Assembly: GCF_025628885.1 (NCBI RefSeq)
Contig: NZ_JAOTIF010000019.1
Span: 79,159 to 143,158, forward strand
Length of the DNA: 64,000 bases
Source of the DNA: Paraflavisolibacter caeni
Lineage (GTDB): Bacteria; Bacteroidota; Bacteroidia; Chitinophagales; Chitinophagaceae
Direction of reading: 5' to 3'
This document shows positions 43,404-52,818 of this stretch, piece after piece. The notes beneath the pieces were generated by a model that saw only the letters and a program-made list of their open reading frames with translations, searched no databases and was not told where the DNA came from. The position numbers and the translations under genes are program-made. How positions within the stretch are numbered: the stretch's first letter is position 1; every line of letters starts with the position of its first letter.

Positions 43404-46340
43404 TTAATAATTGACGGCCCCGCTTTCCAGTGGGGCTTTTGTCGTTTCTCCTCCCAACAGCCCAATCCATTCCGATTTTGAAATCGACTTAAAAAATGTG
43501 CTTTCCGTCTTTATCAAATCATCTGATAGTCCCCTCTTTGCCTCCTGCAATTTCATAATCTTCTCTTCAACTGTATCCGGGCATATCAACCGGACCGCCA
43601 CTACATTCTTTTTCTGGCCAATCCTGTAACTGCGGTCTATGGCCTGGTTTTCCACTGCAGGATTCCACCAGGGATCTACCAGGTAAACATAATCGGCTTC
43701 CGTTAAGTTCAAACCTGTACCTCCTGCTTTAAGGCTAATCAGGAACACCCGTACATTTTCATTGTTTTGAAAGTTGCTGACAATAGCCTCCCTGTCTTTT
43801 GTACGCCCTGTCAGGGACTCATATTTAATACCACTCTTTTCTAATGCTTCCTTGATCAGGTCGAGCATGGATACAAACTGCGAAAAGACCAGGATCTTAT
43901 GCACAGATGATTTGTTTTCAATTTGCTCGATCAGCGTTTCGATCTTGGAAGACTCATCGCCATAAAGTTTTTCATCCTGCAGCAAAAGCGGTGAATTACA
44001 GATCTGTCTTAAACGCGTCATTCCTCTCAATATATGTATGGAGTTTTTATTAAGTTCGTCTTCCAATTTGCCTTCAATAAAATCCCGGAGTTCTTTTTCA
44101 TAAACCTCATATACTTTGCGCTGCGCTTCCCCCATAGGGCAATAAAGAACCATCTCTGTTTTCTCAGGAAGCTCTTTGGCTACATCTTTTTTAGATCTCC
44201 TTAAAACAAAAGGTGCCACTTTTTGCTGCAACTCTTTTGACCGCTTACTGCTTTTAAATTGATCAATAGGGATGGAAAACAGGTACTTGAAAGATTGTTT
44301 GCTGCCCAATAGCCCTGGACAGGCGAAGGACAGTTGTGCATATAAGTCTAATGTGTTATTCTCTACCGGGGTACCGGTAATGGCAATTTTATTCCTGGAT
44401 TTCAGCAGGCGCACCGCGGCATACCGTTGTGATTCGATGTTCTTGATATTTTGTGATTCATCCAGGAAAATATAATTGAACGTATAGTTTTTCAGGTAAG
44501 TAATATCCGAAAGCAAAGTGCCATACGAAGTCAGTACGATCTCATATTGATCCAGTTCTTTGGTATGCCTTACACGGTTGGATCCATAAATGGTATGCAT
44601 CATTATGGAAGGTGCATACTTTTGCACTTCCGCCTGCCAGTTAAAAATGAGCGAGGTCGGTACGACAACCAGGTTGGTATTATGTTTCGCTTTTTTGCGT
44701 TGCAGTAATACAAAGGCAATGATCTGTAATGTTTTACCCAGTCCCATATCATCTGCCAGGCAACCGCCAAAGTTATAATCGTCCAGGAAGTTGAGCCAGC
44801 TTAATCCTTGTATTTGATAGTGCCTTAGCGAGGCATTCAGCTCCTGCGGTGCCTCTGCCTCCTGGATGCTGTCAAAATGGGACAGCTTCGTTTCATATAA
44901 GTTGATTTCTCTTCTTGCTTCCTCATCCAGCTCTTCCTCCTGGTACAACTTCTTTACCGAAGAGAAGTTTATTTTGGGCGTTAGCAGTTCTTCTCCTGAA
45001 ATATCTGCTGCATTGAAATAGTTTTCAAATTTTTCCAGCCATTCCTGGGGTAAGATACCAAAGGTGCCATCATCCAGCTGCACAAACCTGTTCTTATTAC
45101 GCACCGACTGGTGCAACTGTTTTAAAGAGGCTCTTTTATTTCCAAAGCGAACATTCACTTCCGTGTTGAACCAGTTAAGCCCGCTTCTTACCTGTACTGA
45201 TATCTTTGCTTTATTGCTGTTGTATTTATTGCCCTTCAGCTGGTTGAACCCCAATACTGTGATACCTGCATTCTGCCATTGTTCAAAAGCGTTTAAAAAC
45301 CAGTCTTCATCTAAAAAACGTTGCTTATGCATGTAGAAATAAGGCAGATCGTCATCGAGTTGTTCCTCGAAATAGGCATGTTGTTTCATAAGTAATGCCG
45401 TAAAGCGTACCTCTTCTTCAACATTTCTTTGAACATTAAAGAGTTCACCCTTGCCATCTTGTGCATAGATCTGTTTTTTAGTGAGTACAGGTATTTCTAT
45501 CTCTCCATATTTCATGACAGGGTTGATCATCACATACCGGTCGAGATCCGACAGGTAGATCAATCTTTCTCCAGGCCCCCTAAAGCTGCTTTCTTCTATC
45601 TGTGCAACTGTTCCTTGTTGAATGTAATTGTATACAACAGTAACATGGTCTTCCAGTTTGTTGATAATTTGCTGTTGAAATTCTTTGAACTTTGATTCAT
45701 GCACCCTTAACCCAGCCCATTGCTGTTGGAAAAAACGGGCAACCTTCAGAAGATGAAAATTTCCCAATAAATGCATAGTATCCTTTACCAGGATAAAATA
45801 GTCGTACTTTAATGAAATTTCATTGAAGCGATATGTTCTATGATCAATGGTTACCTGCGGAATGATCTCGTAAAGGTCCTTTTGCTTGCTGACAGTGAGA
45901 ATGACATCATGTATAGTGGCGCCGATTGAAACTTCCTGCAGCGAACCCGCCACTACATGCTCCGAGAACTCGGGATTGTGGTAAAAGACCCGGAAACCCA
46001 TAGGGTTTTTGACCACAGATTTTAACGCATCAATATCAAGTGGTGATTTTGAAGCCGTAGGATTATTTTGAAAGCGGCTGATAGCTGAAAAATACCTGAT
46101 CTCTTCTGATTGTTGCACTTTCAATGCGACATCAGAAGGATTGATGGGCGTCAACGGGTTTTTTATTTTACCTGACTGTGTAGTTGGCGCTTCATAAAGT
46201 TCAATGGTTAACTGCTTATGAAACCTGTAGTTTTTCAAAACGATAATCACTGTTCCTTTTCCCGGAAATGGCTCCTTAATGAAAAACTTTTTTTCATCAC
46301 TGGTCAGTAGCTGCTCTTGTAATTCTTTGATGGATGCCAT
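43404..46340 (-). CDS. SNF2-family DEAD/DEAH-box helicase (978 aa)
   Basis: The first 480 residues resemble the N-terminal part of bacterial SNF2 proteins and contain no zinc-finger SWIM motif that I could see. The ATPase core follows: LNFLDDYNFGGCLADDMGLG with GKT (Walker A), IFLDESQNIKN (DESQ in place of DEAH), ITGTPVEN, then the helicase C-lobe with LVFSQFVSMLDLI, ISLKAGGTGLNLT and DPWWNPAVENQAIDRSYRIG. It is an RapA/HepA-like DNA translocase presumed to remodel nucleoprotein or RNA polymerase complexes. The ATG at 46340 is preferred to a TTG ten codons upstream. The last codons overlap a terminator hairpin. Confidence 0.92.
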   Translation of the reverse strand: MASIKELQEQLLTSDEKKFFIKEPFPGKGTVIIVLKNYRFHKQLTIELYEAPTTQSGKIKNPLTPINPSDVALKVQQSEEIRYFSAISRFQNNPTASKSPLDIDALKSVVKNPMGFRVFYHNPEFSEHVVAGSLQEVSIGATIHDVILTVSKQKDLYEIIPQVTIDHRTYRFNEISLKYDYFILVKDTMHLLGNFHLLKVARFFQQQWAGLRVHESKFKEFQQQIINKLEDHVTVVYNYIQQGTVAQIEESSFRGPGERLIYLSDLDRYVMINPVMKYGEIEIPVLTKKQIYAQDGKGELFNVQRNVEEEVRFTALLMKQHAYFEEQLDDDLPYFYMHKQRFLDEDWFLNAFEQWQNAGITVLGFNQLKGNKYNSNKAKISVQVRSGLNWFNTEVNVRFGNKRASLKQLHQSVRNKNRFVQLDDGTFGILPQEWLEKFENYFNAADISGEELLTPKINFSSVKKLYQEEELDEEARREINLYETKLSHFDSIQEAEAPQELNASLRHYQIQGLSWLNFLDDYNFGGCLADDMGLGKTLQIIAFVLLQRKKAKHNTNLVVVPTSLIFNWQAEVQKYAPSIMMHTIYGSNRVRHTKELDQYEIVLTSYGTLLSDITYLKNYTFNYIFLDESQNIKNIESQRYAAVRLLKSRNKIAITGTPVENNTLDLYAQLSFACPGLLGSKQSFKYLFSIPIDQFKSSKRSKELQQKVAPFVLRRSKKDVAKELPEKTEMVLYCPMGEAQRKVYEVYEKELRDFIEGKLEDELNKNSIHILRGMTRLRQICNSPLLLQDEKLYGDESSKIETLIEQIENKSSVHKILVFSQFVSMLDLIKEALEKSGIKYESLTGRTKDREAIVSNFQNNENVRVFLISLKAGGTGLNLTEADYVYLVDPWWNPAVENQAIDRSYRIGQKKNVVAVRLICPDTVEEKIMKLQEAKRGLSDDLIKTESTFFKSISKSEWIGLLGGETTKAPLESGAVNY
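43416..43441 (+). terminator. Terminator after the AraC gene, inside the helicase 3' end
   Basis: GCCCC (43417-43421) and GGGGC (43432-43436) form a short GC stem followed by TTTTGT. The hairpin lies in the final codons of the minus-strand helicase gene. Confidence 0.55.
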
Positions 46341-46566
46341 TAAAACTAAAAATTCTGATTGGTGCGACAAGCTACATATTTTCTAAGAACTTGACATATG
46401 TGCGGCAATTGATATTGGAATTTATTGTATATTGTCGTGTTATCCTCATTACCTTCTGCAAAACGAAATTACAGTCCTATTCCCTTTAAAAATGGATCTG
46501 AAACAACCAGAGATTTCGGCTTATTTGGATTTTTGACTACTGATTTTGTGTTTAAGCAGCATTTGT

Positions 46567-46974
46567 ATGGAAAAACAATACCACGCCATCCTTTTAGTAG
46601 ATGATGATGAAGATGATTTGCACATACTGAGCAGCACTTTAAAACAAATGGGCTCAAGTTATGAAATTCTCCAGGCCCATGACGGTGCGGATGCCTTGAC
46701 TCAGCTCAGGCAATTAAGCCAATCTGGTGAACTCCCTTCCTTGATCATTATGGATATAAACATGCCCAAAATGGATGGTAAGCAAACCCTCACAGCCATC
46801 AAGGCAGATGATTCACTTTCCGGTATTCCCATCGTAATCTTTAGTACCTCTTCAAGTGAAGTAGACAAATTATTCTTTAAAACGAAGAATGTCGAGATGA
46901 TCACCAAACCAGTCGAGTTCAAAACATTTTACGATGTTGCTGCAAAGTTACTGAGCTACAGAAAGTCTGGTTAA
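46567..46974 (+). CDS. Single-domain response regulator (135 aa)
   Basis: This is a complete receiver: AILLVDDDEDDLHILSSTL, phosphoacceptor Asp in LIIMDINMPKMDGK, switch residue in IVIFSTSSSE and Lys in MITKPVEF. There is no output domain. The ATG at 46567 is chosen over an in-frame TTG seven codons upstream, which gives a Cys-rich start. It is divergent from the helicase gene, with a 226-nt shared promoter region. No histidine kinase is adjacent, so the partner is encoded elsewhere. Confidence 0.88.
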   Translation: MEKQYHAILLVDDDEDDLHILSSTLKQMGSSYEILQAHDGADALTQLRQLSQSGELPSLIIMDINMPKMDGKQTLTAIKADDSLSGIPIVIFSTSSSEVDKLFFKTKNVEMITKPVEFKTFYDVAAKLLSYRKSG

Positions 46975-47306
46975 AGTAATACACATAACGTAAATGTATA
47001 AGGCCTGCTTCAGAAATTCAGGGCTGTGCATAAGTGAAAACTAATGTATGGAAATAAAAAAGGGCAGTGATAGAAATCACGCCCCGTTCAATCTAATATC
47101 CTATGAAAAACCGAATCTATATAGACAAAAGCTGTTCCAGTCTGATTTCTGTTTATTTTAAACTTAAAATTGGAGCAAAGATTCCTTTCCAGCCTTCAAA
47201 GTGTGGAATTTTATTGTAGAGACTGTAGAATTTGTACAGATATTGGGGAAAGTGATACTCGTCAAAAAAGCCTTTTTCTTATTTTACATGCAGTATTTAA
47301 ATCTGC
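46975..47306. other. 332-nt intergenic region before the permease gene
   Basis: It holds the second A6/AGAA structured element (47055-47105), a 38-codon ATG frame directly after it (47103-47219) without recognisable homology, and AT-rich sequence with a TAGAATTTG box near 47226. No other feature is seen. Confidence 0.55.
47055..47105 (+). other. A6-stem-AGAA-stem element, copy 2
   Basis: AAAAAA precedes GGGCAGTGAT-AGAA-ATCACGCCC (one bulged A), then CCGTTCAATC and CTATGA about 20 nt later, parallel to the element at 42047. Confidence 0.5.
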
Positions 47307-48683
47307 ATGACGCAAAAACTTAAAAACCTGCTAGGTACTTTCGACCTGACCATGATCGTTGTGAGCCTGGTGATTGGTATGGGTATCTTCCGGAGTTCCT
47401 TCAATGTGGCAAAAGATGCTGGCTCCCCGGTTATTTTCTTTATTGCGTGGATACTTGGCGGCATCATCGCACTTTTTGGCGCTTTAACCTTCGCCGAGAT
47501 TGGCAGCCGCTACCCTGTGACCGGAGGTTTTTACAAAATTTACTCTTATTGCTACCATCCTGCATTGGCTTTTATGATCAATGGCATCATCTTAATTTCC
47601 AATGCGGCCAGTGTAAGTGCAGTAGCCTTGATTGGGGCAGGCTACCTGCGGGGATTGCTTCCTGTTACCTATCAAACGGAAACCGTGGTGCAGTTGGTGG
47701 CGTTGGCAGCCGTTATTGTCTTCTTTTTTGTGAATTACCTCGGGTTTAAAATGTCTGTTAAAACACAAAATGTTTTAATGGTTATTAAGATCCTTATCGT
47801 GCTCTTTATATGTGCCGGGCTGTTTTATCCTGCAAGCCAGGCCATGCCTGTTCAGCAGGTAACAGGCAACACCACCTTCTGGGGACAGGTGCAGGCATTA
47901 GGGGCTGCGCTTATCGCTGTTTCGTTTACCTATGGCGGTTATCAGCAAACTATCAACTTCGGCGGCGAAGTGCAGCATCCTCAGCGGATCATTCCTAAGG
48001 CCATCTTTTGGGGAATTGCCATCATCGTAAGTTTATACTTGCTTACCAACTGGGCATACTTTCATACCTTAGGCTTTAATGGCATTGTCTATAACGCTGC
48101 CGGTATCGAATCAAAAAGCGACCTGGCTGCAAGGCATGTGCAATCCTATGTTGGCAATTATGGATATTCTATTATGAGCTTACTGCTTTTTTTCGCCGTA
48201 CTGGCGTATGTGAATATCGGTTTGATGAGCAATCCCCGTGTTTTATACGCGATGGCCGATGAAGGCGTAATGCCTCCTTTCCTCAAAAAGGTAAACGAAA
48301 AAAGCCAGGTGCTGGTGTATGCGTTGCCCGTATTTGCTGCGGTGGCTGTCATTACTTTGTTTTTTGCCAGGACCTTTGAGGAAATATTGGATTACGTGAT
48401 CTTTCTGGACAGTATTGGGCTGGCAACTGCTGTTGGCTCTATTTTCATTTTAAGAAGGAAGACGGCACACCTGGATAATACCAATATTTACAAAATGAAA
48501 GGCTATCCCTGGATGCCCGTTATTTACATCTTGGCGTACGCCTTTGTCTCGCTCAGTATCATTCTTCGCAACCCCAAATCTGCACTGATTGGCTTTGCCA
48601 TGTTCCTGGGCTTTTACCCGCTTTATTTATTATCAAGGAAATTAAATCAGACCCGCAATGGAAATAAGCGAAATCCTGAATGA
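47307..48683 (+). CDS. APC-family amino acid permease (458 aa)
   Basis: About twelve hydrophobic segments are visible. The N-terminus has LVIGMGIFRSSFNVAKDAGS (the unwound TM1 GxGIF substrate motif), LTFAEIGSRYPVTGGFYKIY in TM2-loop 2 (E-x-G-x-x-x-P-x-x-G-G) and SFTYGGYQQTINFGGEVQHP in TM6. This places it in the LAT/APC group of amino acid exchangers or importers. The 3' end overlaps the PLP-enzyme gene by 26 nt, suggesting that it brings in that enzyme's substrate or exports its product. Confidence 0.9.
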   Translation: MTQKLKNLLGTFDLTMIVVSLVIGMGIFRSSFNVAKDAGSPVIFFIAWILGGIIALFGALTFAEIGSRYPVTGGFYKIYSYCYHPALAFMINGIILISNAASVSAVALIGAGYLRGLLPVTYQTETVVQLVALAAVIVFFFVNYLGFKMSVKTQNVLMVIKILIVLFICAGLFYPASQAMPVQQVTGNTTFWGQVQALGAALIAVSFTYGGYQQTINFGGEVQHPQRIIPKAIFWGIAIIVSLYLLTNWAYFHTLGFNGIVYNAAGIESKSDLAARHVQSYVGNYGYSIMSLLLFFAVLAYVNIGLMSNPRVLYAMADEGVMPPFLKKVNEKSQVLVYALPVFAAVAVITLFFARTFEEILDYVIFLDSIGLATAVGSIFILRRKTAHLDNTNIYKMKGYPWMPVIYILAYAFVSLSIILRNPKSALIGFAMFLGFYPLYLLSRKLNQTRNGNKRNPE

Positions 48684-49818
48684 ATGGGGTGAAGAAAGGG
48701 AATTGTACTTTAATGCGATTGCTCCGCCTATTATGCAAACCTCCAACTTCGCTTTTAAGAAGGTGGAGGACCTGCGCAATGCATTTGAAGATGAAATGAG
48801 CGCGTACCTGTATAGCCGTGGCATCAATCCTACAGTGGACATCCTGCGCAAAAAGCTGGCGGCTTTGGATGGGGCAGAAGACTGCCTTGTCTTCAATAGT
48901 GGCGCCGCCGCTGTCTTTGCCGGTGTGCTGGCAAATGTAAAAAGTGGTGACCATGTGATTTGCGTCCGCAATCCTTATTCCTGGTCCAAGCGCCTTTTTG
49001 CTGTGATCCTTCCCCGCTTTGGTGTTACCACCACTTTTATCGATGGCACGGAGATGAAAAACTTTGAAGAAGCCCTGCAGCCGAATACCACTTTTATATT
49101 TCTCGAGTCGCCCAACTCCTGGACCTATGAAATACAGGATTTGCAAGCTGTTGCTGCTCTGGCAAAAAGCAGGGGTATCACCACCTTTATCGACAATACC
49201 TATTGCACGCCGCTCTATCAGCGTCCCATTGAAATGGGCATCGACTTGTGTATGCAAACAGCCACCAAGTACATTGGCGGGCATAGCGATACGCTGGGTG
49301 GGCTCATTACTGGCTCGAAAGAAATGATCAAAAAAATTTTCGATAGTGAATTCCTTACCATAGGCAGTGGTATCCAGCCCTTTAATGCCTGGCTGCTGAT
49401 CCGGGGATTGAGAACTTTCCAGGCCAGGATAGAACGGATCACGAAAACAACAGGCCAGGTACTGCAGTTCTTAAAATCGCATCCCCGGGTGGAACATGTT
49501 CTTTTTCCATTAGATGAATCCTTCCCACAGTATGAACTGGCCAAACGGCAAATGAAGGGCGCCTGCGGACTGCTCACATTTTCCTTGAAAAACGGGACCA
49601 TGGAATCCATAACTACGTTCTGCGAGTCGCTCAGGCATATCACCATGGCTGTAAGTTGGGGCGGTCACGAATCCCTCGTCATTCCCCGGTGCGCTGGTAT
49701 CAAGCCCGGCCATTTTAAAGCCGGTAAGCCAGAGCATCAGCACATACGCTTGTATATCGGGTTGGAAGATGCGGATTATCTGATGAAGGATTTGGAGCAG
49801 GCACTGTCAAATGTTTAA
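48658..49818 (+). CDS. Cys/Met-metabolism PLP-dependent enzyme (386 aa)
   Basis: This fold-type I PLP enzyme has APPIMQTSNFAF, YSRGINPTVDILRKKLAALD and GAEDCLVFNSGAAAVFAGVL (cofactor phosphate loop). FIDNTYCTPLYQRP holds the PLP-contacting Asp, and the Schiff-base Lys is in QTATKYIGGHSDTLGG. It belongs to the cystathionine gamma-synthase / beta-lyase / methionine gamma-lyase group. The Tyr of the usual YSRxxNPT motif is kept, with GINPT. Which reaction it catalyses cannot be decided. The overlap with the amino acid permease supports a catabolic or sulfur-amino-acid role. Confidence 0.88.
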   Translation: MEISEILNEWGEERELYFNAIAPPIMQTSNFAFKKVEDLRNAFEDEMSAYLYSRGINPTVDILRKKLAALDGAEDCLVFNSGAAAVFAGVLANVKSGDHVICVRNPYSWSKRLFAVILPRFGVTTTFIDGTEMKNFEEALQPNTTFIFLESPNSWTYEIQDLQAVAALAKSRGITTFIDNTYCTPLYQRPIEMGIDLCMQTATKYIGGHSDTLGGLITGSKEMIKKIFDSEFLTIGSGIQPFNAWLLIRGLRTFQARIERITKTTGQVLQFLKSHPRVEHVLFPLDESFPQYELAKRQMKGACGLLTFSLKNGTMESITTFCESLRHITMAVSWGGHESLVIPRCAGIKPGHFKAGKPEHQHIRLYIGLEDADYLMKDLEQALSNV

Positions 49819-49890
49819 ACCATAACTTAAATTTCCCGTTAATCCTTTTAATCAATCCAAATCTCCTTGCAGACATTTACTTTTACAGGC

Positions 49891-51342
49891 ATGAAAAAGC
49901 AACCAATCATTGCCTTTCTGCTTACGCTCATTTTCTTCACCGCGAATGCCCAGAATGAATGGGATCTGAGAAAATGCATAGAGTATGCTCTGGCCAATAA
50001 TATATCTGTAAAACAGGCTGATCTGCAGGTGCGGTTTTCTGAATTGGTACTACGGCAGAACAAAGCTTCCCAAATCCCTTCTTTAAACATGGGAATCAAT
50101 AGTGGCTTTAGTTATGGACGCAGTGAAAACCCCACTACCGGTACATTGCAAAACGCTAATTTCTTCAATGCTACCACTGGTATGCAAAGTGGTGTCAGTT
50201 TATTCAACTGGTTTGCATTGAAAAATACGATTGCAGCCAGTCGCCTCACCGTAGAAGCAGATTTAGCGCAGTTAAAAAAAGTACAGGATGACATTGCACT
50301 CAACGTCGCTGTAGCTTACCTCCAGGTGTTACTGGCTGGGGAGCAGGCTAATGTTACAGCCGTGCAGGTAAAGCAAACGCAATCCCAACTGGAATCTACA
50401 CGCAAGCAGGTGGCTGCAGGCAAATTGCCTGAACTCAATGCCGCTGAGCTGGAAGCACAACTGGCAAGGGACAGCTCCTCTTTGGTGACGGCTCAGGCCT
50501 CAATTCAGCAGTATACGCTTCAGCTAAAAGCCTTGCTAAACCTGGATGCGGGAGCGCCTTTTAAGGTTGCTACTCCTTCTGTAGAAACAATACCGTTGGA
50601 GAGTTTAGCAGAGCTGCAGCCAGAGACTGTTTACGCTCAGGCAATCGCAAACCTGCCCCAGCAAAAGGCAAATGAACTTCGTATCCAGTCAGCATTGAAG
50701 TCGGTACAGGCTGCAAAAGGCAATATGTATCCCGCCCTTTCTGCATATGGGAACCTGAACAACCGCTATGCCTATTTTAAGAAACAGCCTTTCTACGAGC
50801 AGGTCATTACAGGATATAAAGAAACTCCTAATCGTGTAGTGGTGGATAACGGATCTTTTTACCCAGTACAGGTGCCAGTGACCATCCAGGGAGGAATAGC
50901 AGGGTATGTCAAGGCTAGTTCTTTAAGCGAGCAGTTTAAGGCAAACTTTGGTCAGAGCTTTGGTGTTAGCCTGCAGGTTCCTTTATTCAACAACCGTACA
51001 CAAAGAACCGCCTGGGAGCGGTCAAAACTGAATGTACGCCAATACCAGTTGCAGGATGAAGCAGACAGGCAAACCTTAAAGCAGGATATTTATAAAGCTT
51101 ATACCGATGCTATGGCAGCATTGCAGAAGTATAATGCTTATAGTAAAAGTGTTGAAGCTGCAGCTAAAGCTGCCAACTTTGCACAACGTCGCTACGACTT
51201 GAACCTGCTGTCTACTTACGAATTGATCAACAGCCAGAACAACCTGTTGCGTACCAGGATTGAAATGCTCCAGGCACAGTACGATTATGTCTTTAAAATG
51301 AAATTGCTTGAGTTTTATAAAGGCCAGGGAATTAAATTGTAA
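49891..51342 (+). CDS. TolC-family outer-membrane efflux protein (483 aa)
   Basis: It has a signal peptide MKKQPIIAFLLTLIFFTANA and then the OEP pattern of two long helical repeats: WDLRKCIEYALANNISVKQA and, after about 190 residues, a second set with QQKANELRIQSALKSVQAAK. The helical hairpins are rich in Ala, Gln and Leu. The ATG at 49891 gives a proper signal peptide; a TTG eight codons upstream does not. It forms the outer-membrane channel of a tripartite efflux or secretion machine together with the HlyD-type gene 94 nt downstream. Confidence 0.9.
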   Translation: MKKQPIIAFLLTLIFFTANAQNEWDLRKCIEYALANNISVKQADLQVRFSELVLRQNKASQIPSLNMGINSGFSYGRSENPTTGTLQNANFFNATTGMQSGVSLFNWFALKNTIAASRLTVEADLAQLKKVQDDIALNVAVAYLQVLLAGEQANVTAVQVKQTQSQLESTRKQVAAGKLPELNAAELEAQLARDSSSLVTAQASIQQYTLQLKALLNLDAGAPFKVATPSVETIPLESLAELQPETVYAQAIANLPQQKANELRIQSALKSVQAAKGNMYPALSAYGNLNNRYAYFKKQPFYEQVITGYKETPNRVVVDNGSFYPVQVPVTIQGGIAGYVKASSLSEQFKANFGQSFGVSLQVPLFNNRTQRTAWERSKLNVRQYQLQDEADRQTLKQDIYKAYTDAMAALQKYNAYSKSVEAAAKAANFAQRRYDLNLLSTYELINSQNNLLRTRIEMLQAQYDYVFKMKLLEFYKGQGIKL

Positions 51343-51436
51343 TTATAATTTAGAGATAATGGATTGGCGGGATTTTGAGATCGAATCATCCGTGTGTACC
51401 CAATCCCTGAATCCCAAAATCTGAAATCATCTTTTT

Positions 51437-52804
51437 ATGAACAAAACAGTTAAATGGATATTGATCGGCGTCAGTGCCATAGTAGTACTGCTGATTGCCG
51501 GTAAGTTGCTCCGCGGCTCTTCCGGTAAGGAAGTAAAAGTAACCGTTGAAAAAGCTGGTAAGCGTACAATTGTTGAAACCGTAAATGCAAGCGGGAAAGT
51601 ATATCCCGAAGTGGAAGTAAAAGTGAGTCCCGATATATCTGGTGAAATTGTGGAACTGACTGTGGAAGAAGGGGATAGTGTAAAGCGAGGCCAGGTGCTG
51701 GCAAGAATATATGCTGATATCTATTCTTCACAGCGCGACGAAGCTGTCGCCAGGGTTTCCCAGTCGCAGGCTACTGTTGCCAATAGCCAGGCCAACCTTG
51801 CAGCGTTAAAGGCACAGTTAGAGCAAGACCGCTTAGCATACAACCGCAACAAGCAATTGTACGACGACAAGGTGATCTCCAAGGCTGAACTGGAGCAGTT
51901 GGAAGCAAAATACCAGTCGTCTCAGGCACAATACAATGCAGCCCTGCAAAACATCCGTAGCCTGCAGGCCGGTGTGCAAAGCATGCAAACTCAGCTGACT
52001 GCCGCCAATAAAAACCTGGGCAGGGCTACGATAACGGCTCCTATGAGCGGTGTGGTTTCCATGCTCAATGTAAAGGCAGGTGAAAGAGTAGTAGGAACGG
52101 CGCAAATGGCCGGTACTGAAATGATGAGAGTAGCCGATTTGAGTACAATGGAAGTAAGAGTGGATGTTGGTGAAAACGACATCGTAAAAGTAAGTATTGG
52201 CGACTCTGCCGACGTGGAAGTGGATGCTTATAACAACCGTAAGTTCAAAGGTGTTGTAACGCAAATTGCCAGCAGTACCAGTAAAAGCGGTCAGACAATA
52301 ACTTCGAACGACGTTACCAATTATGAAGTACGTATACGCCTCGACCCCGCTTCTTACCAGGACCTGGTAGATCCATCAAAGCCTAAAAAATTTCCTTTCC
52401 GGCCTGGCATGAATGCCAATGCTGATATTAAAACAAATACCAAAACCAATGTACTTTCTGTGCCAATTACTGCTGTTGCTGCCCGTGTAAAAGGTAGCGA
52501 TGAAAGTGTAGAGGATAAAAAGAAGGAAAAAAAGAAGAAAGAAGACGCCGAGGCCGAAGAGACTTCATTTGTGCAAACCGACGACCTGGAAGAAGTAGTC
52601 TTTATATTGAACAAAGAAGGCGCAGCCGAAAAACGGGTGATCAGAACTGGAATACAGGATATTGAATATATAGAAGTATTGAGTGGCATAAAACCCGGTG
52701 AACAGGTAATAACAGCGCCATACAATGCAATCAGTAAAACATTAAAACCAGGAACCAAAGTAAAAGTAGTAGCTTCGAAAGAAGAACTGATCGAGAAAAA
52801 ATAA
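51437..52804 (+). CDS. HlyD/RND-type periplasmic adaptor (455 aa)
   Basis: A single N-terminal TM anchor (WILIGVSAIVVLLIAGKLL) precedes the lipoyl half-motif SPDISGEIVELTVEEGDSVK. A helical hairpin of about 110 residues with repeated Gln and Ala follows, then the second lipoyl half (APMSGVVSMLNVKAGERVVG) and beta-barrel and membrane-proximal domains. A very charged insertion (EDKKKEKKKKEDAEAEE, about 358-374) lies in the C-terminal part, which is unusual. MacA-like adaptors normally sit next to MacB-type ABC genes, but here the next gene is gpsA and no pump is present. Confidence 0.9.
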   Translation: MNKTVKWILIGVSAIVVLLIAGKLLRGSSGKEVKVTVEKAGKRTIVETVNASGKVYPEVEVKVSPDISGEIVELTVEEGDSVKRGQVLARIYADIYSSQRDEAVARVSQSQATVANSQANLAALKAQLEQDRLAYNRNKQLYDDKVISKAELEQLEAKYQSSQAQYNAALQNIRSLQAGVQSMQTQLTAANKNLGRATITAPMSGVVSMLNVKAGERVVGTAQMAGTEMMRVADLSTMEVRVDVGENDIVKVSIGDSADVEVDAYNNRKFKGVVTQIASSTSKSGQTITSNDVTNYEVRIRLDPASYQDLVDPSKPKKFPFRPGMNANADIKTNTKTNVLSVPITAVAARVKGSDESVEDKKKEKKKKEDAEAEETSFVQTDDLEEVVFILNKEGAAEKRVIRTGIQDIEYIEVLSGIKPGEQVITAPYNAISKTLKPGTKVKVVASKEELIEKK

Positions 52805-52818
52805 ACATCCCAATATTC

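Noticed and set aside
47103..47219. 38-codon ATG frame after the second A6/AGAA element
   Set aside because: There is no recognisable domain or signal peptide, and its peptide is unlike the one after the first element, so a conserved small protein is not supported.
48559..49284. 241-codon minus-strand frame opposite the PLP enzyme
   Set aside because: It overlaps the permease and PLP-enzyme genes, whose motifs are clear. It is a codon-bias shadow.
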